Origin: DASXRA01 sp036502575
GTDB taxonomy: Bacteria; Actinomycetota; Actinomycetes; Mycobacteriales; Jatrophihabitantaceae
Length of the DNA stretch: 64,000 nt
Direction of reading: 5' to 3'
NCBI GenBank assembly: GCA_036502575.1
Contig: DASXYL010000065.1
Span: forward strand, 1-64,000
Below are positions 58,063 to 64,000 of the stretch, piece by piece; position 1 is the first letter of the stretch, and every line of letters begins with the position of its first letter. The notes under the pieces are model-generated. The model was not told the DNA's origin. It saw nothing but the letters and a program-made list of their open reading frames with translations, and ran no database searches. Position numbers and translations under genes: made by a program.

Positions 58063-59226
58063 TCAGAACGACCTCGGCATGCCCAGGCCCTCGGCGATGG
58101 AGTTGCGGGCCATCTCGTTGGTGATCGGGCCGATGCGGAACAGTCGCGCGTCGCGCCAGTAGCGTTGCATGTCGGTCTCGGCCGAGTAGCCCATTCCGCC
58201 CAGGATCTGGATGCCGAGGTCAGCTGCGTTCACCGCGTGCTCGGAGGCGATCACCTTCGCCATGTTGGATTCCTGGCCGCACGGCAGGCCCTTGGACTGC
58301 AGCCACGCAGCTCGCATCACGACGAGCTCGGTCTGCTCACGCCACATCGCGATGTTGGCGAGATGGTGCTGCAGGGCCTGAAATTCGCCGATCTTGTGAC
58401 CGAACGCCTCGCGGTTCAGCATGTAATCGCGGGCGTCCTCGAGCACGCCGTCGAGAATGCCGAGACAGAACGCCGAGAGCATGATGCGTTCGTTGTTGAG
58501 CGTCGGCAGCAGCATGTACCAGGCGCGGTTGGGCTCGCCGAGGAGAAGATCGTCCGGAACGAAGACGTCGTCAAGGAAGACGTCGCATGATCCCATTGCG
58601 CGCATTCCCAGCTTCGGGATCTCCCGCACTGTGACACCGTCGGACTTCGCGGGCAGGGCGAACAGCGACACGCCCTGGTGACGCTTCTCGGCCTTCATGT
58701 CCGTGCGCGCCAACAGAAGGATGCTGTCGGCGACGTGTGCGGCCGAACACCAGGTCTTCTGACCGTTGATGAGCCACCCGCCGTCGGTCTTGACCGCGTT
58801 CGTGCGCATGCCACCCAGCAGATCTGTGCCGCCGGTGGGCTCGGTGAAGCCGATCGACCAGCGTGACTTCCCCCCGACGATGTCCGGGAGGAAGCGGGCC
58901 TTCTGCTCCTCGCTGCCGTAGAGGCCGATCGACTTGCCGCCGGCGAAGGAGGTGAGACCCCAGATCCAGGTGAGGCCGGCAAGGGATCGGGCCAGGCCAC
59001 GGGCCAGCGTCATCTGCGTGACGATGTCACCGCCCTGCCCGCCGTACTGCTCGTCGATGCCGATGCCGTGGAAGCCGGCCTTGGTCATCCTGTCCCACAG
59101 CTCGAACGGATAGTCGTGCTCGGCCTGCTCCAGCTCACGGGCCCAGCTCTTGGGAGCTTCCTTCTCCACCCAGTCATGCACGGCGGACGACAGAGCCTGC
59201 TGCTCTTCTGCGAGTTCGAAATCCAC
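58063..59226 (-). CDS. Acyl-CoA dehydrogenase
   Basis: Acyl-CoA dehydrogenase of 387 residues with GFTEPTGGTDLLGGMRTNA, NGQKTWCSAAH and ILGGMGYSAETDMQRYWRDA. The terminal block is IGPITNEMARNSIAEGLG, a common variation of the GGTxEIxRN end. GTG 59226 has AAGGAG 8 bases upstream. It oxidises acyl-CoA to enoyl-CoA for the following MaoC pair. Lies 89 bp after the MDR reductase. Confidence 0.88.
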   Translation of the reverse strand: MDFELAEEQQALSSAVHDWVEKEAPKSWARELEQAEHDYPFELWDRMTKAGFHGIGIDEQYGGQGGDIVTQMTLARGLARSLAGLTWIWGLTSFAGGKSIGLYGSEEQKARFLPDIVGGKSRWSIGFTEPTGGTDLLGGMRTNAVKTDGGWLINGQKTWCSAAHVADSILLLARTDMKAEKRHQGVSLFALPAKSDGVTVREIPKLGMRAMGSCDVFLDDVFVPDDLLLGEPNRAWYMLLPTLNNERIMLSAFCLGILDGVLEDARDYMLNREAFGHKIGEFQALQHHLANIAMWREQTELVVMRAAWLQSKGLPCGQESNMAKVIASEHAVNAADLGIQILGGMGYSAETDMQRYWRDARLFRIGPITNEMARNSIAEGLGMPRSF

Positions 59227-59315
59227 GATGGTGCTCCTTGCGTCTACGGGCGTTGCGCGCCGTGTAGTGGCTGAGCAGGCTCGAGTGCTCGGGCCGGCTT
59301 GGGACAGGACGTCGG

Positions 59316-60281
59316 TCAGGGAGTGACGACGAGCTTGCCGAAGACCTCGCCGGCGGCCAGCCTCGCGAAACCTTCGTAGGCGTTCTCGAAGGTGTAGGTC
59401 GCGTCGATGACTGGACGAACTCCGTCCTGGCTGCAGAGATCGAGAACGCTGCGCAGATCCGCTGTGCGGCCCATCGCGCTGCCTCTGATGCTGACGTTGC
59501 CGAGCGCGAGTCGCGAAAGGTCGGCGGTCGGTTTGAAACCGCTCGTCCATCCCGCGACGACGATGGTTCCGCCGGGACGAACACTGCGCATGGAGTGCTC
59601 CCAGGTCGCCTCGCCGACTGTCTCGAGCACGGCGTCGACGCGGGCAGGTAGGCGCGCGCCTGTCTCGAACCCCGCGTCCGCTCCGATGTCGAGGGACTTC
59701 TTGAGCTTGTCCTCCGAGCGGCTCGTCACCCACATCTTCAACCCGGCAGCGCGGCCGAGGATGACCGCAGCAGTGGAGACACCGCCACCGGCGCCCTGGA
59801 CCAGGACGGTGTTGCCGGGTCGGATGTCGGCACGGTCGAACAGCATTCGGTACGCCGTGAGAAAGGTTGTGGGTAGACATGCTGCCTCGACGAATTCGAG
59901 CTCGTCGGGCTTGGGGACGAGATTTCTCGTCGGCACGGACACGTACTCGGCGAAGGTGCCGTTTCCGATGTCGGCCAGCATCGACCGCTTCGGGTCGAGC
60001 AGCTCGTCACCGCCCCCACGGCCGACGTCCGCGATCAGAGCATGCGCCACGACCGCAGTTCCGTCAGGAGTCGTACCGGCCAGGTCGCAGCCGAGCACGT
60101 GCGGGAACTCGCTCGGCATCCCCATGCCGCGCAGGAACCAGATGTCGTGGTGGTTGATCGAGGCAGCGACGGTCTTGACCAGCGTGTGGTTGTCGGGGAC
60201 GGCCGGCATGTCACGGTCGATCACCGCGACGCACGCTGCGGGATTACGGGGATCGGTTCCGGTGGCGGCAACAGCTCTCAT
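59316..60281 (-). CDS. MDR family dehydrogenase/reductase
   Basis: Medium-chain dehydrogenase of 321 residues: NHHDIWFLRG and PHVLGCDLAG in the catalytic domain and VLVQGAGGGVSTAAVILGRAAG as the nucleotide motif. It lacks a clear zinc-ligand set of the GHE type (the position reads GCDLAG), so a reductase of enones or quinones is more likely than an alcohol dehydrogenase. ATG 60281 has only a weak ribosome-binding site. The operator at 60299-60316 is 18 bases upstream, shared with the divergent SDR. Confidence 0.8.
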   Translation of the reverse strand: MRAVAATGTDPRNPAACVAVIDRDMPAVPDNHTLVKTVAASINHHDIWFLRGMGMPSEFPHVLGCDLAGTTPDGTAVVAHALIADVGRGGGDELLDPKRSMLADIGNGTFAEYVSVPTRNLVPKPDELEFVEAACLPTTFLTAYRMLFDRADIRPGNTVLVQGAGGGVSTAAVILGRAAGLKMWVTSRSEDKLKKSLDIGADAGFETGARLPARVDAVLETVGEATWEHSMRSVRPGGTIVVAGWTSGFKPTADLSRLALGNVSIRGSAMGRTADLRSVLDLCSQDGVRPVIDATYTFENAYEGFARLAAGEVFGKLVVTP

Positions 60282-60298
60282 GCGCTCGACGTTATCGC

Positions 60299-60316
60299 AC
60301 CATTCAACTGTTTGGT
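60299..60316. promoter_or_regulatory. Element B copy 6, divergent MDR/SDR promoter
   Basis: ACCATTCAACTGTTTGGT keeps every invariant position of the dyad. It lies in the 90-bp gap between the minus-strand unit 60281-57209 and the plus-strand unit beginning at 60372, so one site could control the whole beta-oxidation set. Confidence 0.75.
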
Positions 60317-60371
60317 AGGTGTACTCTCCGGACGACGTCAGGTTCGGTTCCACGGGTGCTGGAGGTGGCAG

Positions 60372-61139
60372 GTGCAGGTCGACCAATCGGTGGGACTGAT
60401 CACAGGTGGCGCAGGCGGATTGGGAGCCGGCGCAGCACGCATGCTGGTCCGCGAAGGCGGGAGGGTCGTGCTGATCGATCTGCCGGGTTCCCGTGGTCAC
60501 GAACTCGTGAAAGAGATCGGCGATGACGTCGCGCTGTTCGTACCGACCGATGTGACGCAGACCGATCAGGTGGAAGCCGCGGTGTCAGCCGGCCTCGAGC
60601 GCTTCGGTCGCCTCGACGTCTGCATCAACGCCGCCGGCGTCAGCCCGGCTGCGCGGGTCGTCCACAAGACAGGCAAGTTGTTCCCGCTCGACGTGTTCGC
60701 CTCGACCGTCGCGATCAACCTGACCGGCGCGTTCGACGTCGCTCGTCAGGCGGCAGGGGCAATGAGCAAGAACGCGCCGGGATCTGATGGCGAGCGTGGC
60801 CTCATCATCAATGTCTCCTCGATCGCAGCAGTAGAGGGACAGGTCGGGCAAGCCGCCTACGCGGCCTCCAAGGGAGGACTGGCGGCGCTCACGCTGCCGC
60901 TCGCCCGCGACCTCGCCATGTGGGGAATCCGCGTGCTCGGAGTGCTCCCCGGAATCATGGACACACCGATGCTGGCCGGCATCGACGAATCGCGACGTGC
61001 GGCGTTGGTCGACCTGCACGTCTTCCCCAAACGCCTCGGGACGCCGGAGGACTTCGCCAAGGTCGTGCACGCGTTCATGATCAACACGATGCTGAACGGC
61101 GACATGATTCGCCTGGACGCGTCGACTCGATTGGCCTGA
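60372..61139 (+). CDS. SDR, HSD10-like 3-hydroxyacyl-CoA dehydrogenase
   Basis: SDR of 255 residues with GLITGGAGGLGAGAARML, INAAGVSPA, catalytic Ser in NVSSIAAVEGQVGQ and YAASKGG. The VEGQVGQAAYAASKGG block and LPGIMDTPML are characteristic of type 2 3-hydroxyacyl-CoA dehydrogenase (HSD17B10). It oxidises (S)-3-hydroxyacyl-CoA with NAD. GTG 60372 has GGAGGT 5 bases upstream. First gene of the unit continuing with acyl-CoA dehydrogenase, SDR and thiolase. Confidence 0.87.
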   Translation: MQVDQSVGLITGGAGGLGAGAARMLVREGGRVVLIDLPGSRGHELVKEIGDDVALFVPTDVTQTDQVEAAVSAGLERFGRLDVCINAAGVSPAARVVHKTGKLFPLDVFASTVAINLTGAFDVARQAAGAMSKNAPGSDGERGLIINVSSIAAVEGQVGQAAYAASKGGLAALTLPLARDLAMWGIRVLGVLPGIMDTPMLAGIDESRRAALVDLHVFPKRLGTPEDFAKVVHAFMINTMLNGDMIRLDASTRLA

Positions 61140-61143
61140 GCGG

Positions 61144-62283
61144 ATGAGACGCCACCTCTACGACGAACCGCACGAGGAATTTCGTGCCGCCTTCCACGCC
61201 TTCCTGAGCAAGCACGCGACGCCCAACACCGACAAGTGGGAGACGCAGGGCGTCGTGGACCGGGACTTCTGGTTGCGTGCGGGTGAGTCCAGCTTCCTGG
61301 GGTTCGAGGCGCCGACGGATCTCGGTGGTCTCGACATCCACGACTTCCGCTACAACGCGGTCATCGCTGAGGAGTTGGTCGACTGCGAGGTCGCCGGCGA
61401 CGGCTTCGCGCTGCACAACGACATTGTCGCCCCGTACTTGACCGAGTACTGCAACGACGAGCAGCGGGCACGCTGGCTGCCGGGTTTCACCCGGGGTGAG
61501 ACGATCACCGCGATCGCCATGACGGAGCCCGGCGCCGGGTCCGATCTCGCGAGCATCACGGCGACTGCGTCCTACGAGGGCGACGACGTCGTAGTCACTG
61601 GCTCGAAGACCTTCATTACCAACGGCCCTACCGCTGATCTCGTCTTCGTCCTCGCCCGCACCGAGGAGCGCGACGGGCGGGGCATGACCCTCGTCGCCAT
61701 CGAGCGTGGGACTCCCGGCTTCGACCAGGGAAACCCCCTGCACAAGATCGGGCGTCGCGCTCAGGACACCGGGGAGCTGTTCTTCGACGCCTGTCGCGTG
61801 AACAAGCGCAACATCGTCGGCGAATCCGGAGGTGCCTTCGACGTCGTCAAGAAGAACCTGCCGCGTGAACGCCTTTCGATCGCCGTCACCGCTGTCGCCA
61901 GCGGTCGCCACGCCCTGGCGCTCGCGCTCGCGCATTGTCGCGAGCGACGGACCTTCGGACAGACACTCGGCCGCCACCAGAGCGTGATGCACACCCTTGC
62001 CCAGATGCACACCGAGCTCGAAGTCACGGGCAGCCACGTCGACCGGTGCATCGTTGCCCTGAATGACGGCGAATTGACCGCCGAGGAGGCCGCCGCGGCG
62101 AAGTACTGGGCCACCGAAGTCCAGTGGAACGTGATCGATCGTGCACTACAGCTCTTCGGGGGGTACGGCTACATGGAGGAGTTCCCGATCGCGCGGATGT
62201 GGCGCGACGCGCGGGTGCAGCGCATCTACGGCGGCACGACCGAGATCATGACGGAGATTGTCGGCCGTCAGCTCATGCGATGA
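61144..62283 (+). CDS. Acyl-CoA dehydrogenase (LCAD-like)
   Basis: Acyl-CoA dehydrogenase of 379 residues with MTEPGAGSDLASI, TGSKTFITNG, QLFGGYGYMEEFPIARMWRDA and YGGTTEIMTEIVGRQLM. This resembles the long-chain/glutaryl-type branch with a fully canonical active region. ATG 61144 lies 4 bp after the SDR stop. It ends in an ATGA overlap with the next SDR. Third dehydrogenase-type step in region 3 counting the MDR; the substrate chain is unknown. Confidence 0.88.
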   Translation: MRRHLYDEPHEEFRAAFHAFLSKHATPNTDKWETQGVVDRDFWLRAGESSFLGFEAPTDLGGLDIHDFRYNAVIAEELVDCEVAGDGFALHNDIVAPYLTEYCNDEQRARWLPGFTRGETITAIAMTEPGAGSDLASITATASYEGDDVVVTGSKTFITNGPTADLVFVLARTEERDGRGMTLVAIERGTPGFDQGNPLHKIGRRAQDTGELFFDACRVNKRNIVGESGGAFDVVKKNLPRERLSIAVTAVASGRHALALALAHCRERRTFGQTLGRHQSVMHTLAQMHTELEVTGSHVDRCIVALNDGELTAEEAAAAKYWATEVQWNVIDRALQLFGGYGYMEEFPIARMWRDARVQRIYGGTTEIMTEIVGRQLMR

Positions 62284-63050
62284 CTGCGCAGCTGCTCGAC
62301 CTGAACACCGACCTTGCTCTCGTCACCGGCGGGTCGCGAGGAGTCGGCCGAGCGATCGCCTTGCAGCTGGCAGCGGCCGGGGCAGATGTAGCCATCTCCT
62401 ACCGACGCGACAAGGATTCTGCCGTCGAGGTGGTCGAGCAGATCCGACGTCGAGGCTTGCGTGCCCATGCTGTCGCGGCTGACCTGTCGGCACCGGCTGC
62501 GGCCGTCGAACTCTATGGCTCCTGCGCGGACGCACTCGGCCCGCCGACTCTCCTGGTCTGCAACGCAGGCATAGCGTCCAGCGGTCACTCGGCTGCTGAC
62601 TCGACCGACGCCGAGTACGAGAAGCTCTGGCGGGTTCACTTCCTGTCCAACATCGCCCTGGCCCGCGCGGCTCTGCCCTCGATGCGACAGTCCGGCACGG
62701 GTCGGATCGTCTTCATCTCCAGCGCCTACGCAGCGCTTCGCCCTGCAGGCACGGGACCATATGTGGCAGCGAAGTCTGCCTTGGAGGCCGCGGCCGAGGT
62801 GATGGCGAAGGAGGAGCGCGCCCACGGAATCCGGATCAACATCGTGGCACCAGGCCTGGTGGCCACCGACATGGGTGACCGACTCGTGCAGGCGGGTGGC
62901 CGATATTCCAGCGCCGCCGACCTCGACGCCGAATCCCCGTTCGGTCGCGTGTGCAGGCCCGACGATGTCGCGAACGTCGTGCTCTTCGCGCTCGGCAGCA
63001 TCGCGTCCTACGTCACAGCTCAACGCCTTGTCGTGGACGGCGGCGGCTGA
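62280..63050 (+). CDS. Short-chain dehydrogenase/reductase (FabG-like)
   Basis: SDR of 256 residues with ALVTGGSRGVGRAIALQL, LLVCNAGIASS, catalytic Ser in VFISSAYAAL and YVAAKSALEAAAEVMAKE. It resembles 3-oxoacyl reductases. ATG 62280 overlaps the dehydrogenase stop (ATGA). It may act on a 3-hydroxy- or other hydroxyacyl-CoA stereoisomer not handled by the HSD10-like enzyme. The 60-bp gap to the thiolase contains its GGGAGG site. Confidence 0.83.
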   Translation: MTAQLLDLNTDLALVTGGSRGVGRAIALQLAAAGADVAISYRRDKDSAVEVVEQIRRRGLRAHAVAADLSAPAAAVELYGSCADALGPPTLLVCNAGIASSGHSAADSTDAEYEKLWRVHFLSNIALARAALPSMRQSGTGRIVFISSAYAALRPAGTGPYVAAKSALEAAAEVMAKEERAHGIRINIVAPGLVATDMGDRLVQAGGRYSSAADLDAESPFGRVCRPDDVANVVLFALGSIASYVTAQRLVVDGGG

Positions 63051-63110
63051 GCGCACCATCCCACCTCATCCATCCACTCGTCGACGGCGCGCAGCGCCGG
63101 GAGGTAGACC

Positions 63111-64000
63111 ATGCGTGATGCAGTGATTGTCGAAGCAGTCAGGACTCCGATCGGCAAGCGCAACGGGGCGCTGTCCGGCGTTCACCCGGTCGACCTGTCA
63201 GCCGCAGTGCTCAGGGAACTGCAGGCGAGGACCGGCATCGACCCGGGCGAGGTCGAGGACGTGATCTGGGGCTGTGTGAGCCAGGTGGGCGAGCAGGCGA
63301 TGAACATTGCCCGGTACGCGACCCTGGCCGCCGGATGGCCGGAGTCGGTGCCCGGAACGACCGTCGATCGCCAGTGCGGATCGTCCCAGCAAGCGGCAAC
63401 CTTCGCGGCCGCCGGCGTGATCGCAGGGCACTACGACATCGTCGTCGCCGGGGGCGTCGAGTCGATGTCGCGCGTGCCGATGTTCGCGACGACGGAGACC
63501 CACGGCAACCCCAACTCGCCCCTGATCGTCGAGCGTTATGAGCAGCGTCTCGTCCCCCAGGGGGTCGGCGCCGAGATGATCGCCACCCAGTGGGGGCTCG
63601 ACCGCGCACGCCTCGACGGCATCGCGGTTCGGTCGCACGACAGAGCCGCACGCGCGATCGACGAAGGACGGTTCAAAGGCCAGATCGTGCCGATCACCAC
63701 CAACGCCGACGGTATGCGTCGCGTGGTCGATACCGACGATGGCGTCCGGCGCGGGACGTCCCTTGAGACCCTTGCGGGCCTGAAGACACCGTTCCGCGAC
63801 GGCGGGGTCATCTCGGCCGGCAACGCCTCACAGATCTCCGACGGCGCGTCAGCACTACTGATCATGGGCTCAGACACCGCCGCCGCCCACGGCCTGCAGC
63901 CGATTGCCCGATTCCATGCCTCGACCGTCGTCGGGGCCGACCCCGTCACCATGCTGACCGGCCCCATCCCGGCAACGCGGAAGGTGTTGGACCGTGCGGG
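63111..64000 (+). CDS. Acetyl-CoA acyltransferase (thiolase), truncated by window end
   Basis: Thiolase reading from MRDAVIVEAVRTPIGKRNG, with the nucleophilic Cys89 in DRQCGSSQQ, through AGNASQISDGASALL. The sequence runs off the window after about 296 codons, so the NEAFA, GHPxGATG and CxGGG motifs would lie beyond. ATG 63111 has GGGAGG 6 bases upstream. It is the closing beta-oxidation step of the region 3 unit and a paralogue of the 20544 thiolase. Confidence 0.88.
   Translation, partial: MRDAVIVEAVRTPIGKRNGALSGVHPVDLSAAVLRELQARTGIDPGEVEDVIWGCVSQVGEQAMNIARYATLAAGWPESVPGTTVDRQCGSSQQAATFAAAGVIAGHYDIVVAGGVESMSRVPMFATTETHGNPNSPLIVERYEQRLVPQGVGAEMIATQWGLDRARLDGIAVRSHDRAARAIDEGRFKGQIVPITTNADGMRRVVDTDDGVRRGTSLETLAGLKTPFRDGGVISAGNASQISDGASALLIMGSDTAAAHGLQPIARFHASTVVGADPVTMLTGPIPATRKVLDRA

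Noticed and set aside
1..64000. A sterol-ring degradation locus (kstD, kshA, hsaC type genes)
   Set aside because: Side-chain-type enzymes are abundant, but I found no ring-degrading dehydrogenase, hydroxylase or extradiol dioxygenase in the window.

Overview
The window is a densely packed catabolic region from a high-GC actinobacterium. The clues are the GC-rich third codon positions, frequent GTG and TTG starts, and actinobacterial families: F420-type luciferase-like oxidoreductase, mycofactocin-linked SDR and NDMA-type alcohol dehydrogenase, KstR-like TetR, and FadE-type acyl-CoA dehydrogenase pairs. I cannot name the genus. I found no tRNA, rRNA, insertion sequence or CRISPR array, and no gene-free stretch longer than 300 bases.

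Region 1 (about 0-31.4 kb) is a beta-oxidation supercluster. It holds an Ltp2-like retro-aldolase/DUF35 pair with two acyl-CoA ligases (1.2-5.7 kb). Next come an Hsd4A/MaoC/acyl-CoA dehydrogenase set (7.1-11.3 kb), an ADP-forming acyl-CoA synthetase between two crotonases (11.3-15.1 kb), and an operon of a thiolase, three acyl-CoA dehydrogenases, an SDR and an APH-family kinase (15.2-21.7 kb). A long operon follows with AMACR, acyl-CoA dehydrogenase, DUF2889, SCP2-type thiolase, DUF35, amidohydrolase and aldehyde dehydrogenase (21.8-29.8 kb), divergent from a P450/ferredoxin pair (29.9-31.4 kb). A recurring 16-bp AT-rich element lies at five of its promoters. The gene set suggests branched, isoprenoid or sterol-side-chain-like CoA thioesters.

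Region 2 (31.4-41.3 kb) is more heterogeneous and nearly all on the minus strand. It has four small NTF2/SnoaL-like proteins, a dienoyl-CoA-reductase-like SDR, a GntR/FadR regulator, a medium-chain reductase, a ketopantoate-reductase-like protein, a class II aldolase, a mycofactocin-type SDR, a frameshifted amidohydrolase and an HD-domain protein. It also carries small sequence lesions: a one-base frameshift, a 19-bp tandem duplication and a TCGG microsatellite.

Region 3 (41.5-64 kb) looks like a self-contained second pathway under one TetR regulator (55564-56301). Its genes are a branched-chain-type ABC importer with a fused LivH-LivM permease, a ferredoxin and P450, an NDMA-type alcohol dehydrogenase, a Baeyer-Villiger monooxygenase, an esterase, an aldehyde dehydrogenase, a CoA ligase and a full beta-oxidation set. 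Each of its seven promoters or divergent promoter pairs carries, or shares, one of six copies of an 18-bp dyad, ACCnnnCnnnnGnTTGGT. A plausible route is uptake, hydroxylation, oxidation to a ketone, Baeyer-Villiger insertion, ester hydrolysis, oxidation to an acid, CoA activation and beta-oxidation. The order is inferred and the substrate is unknown.
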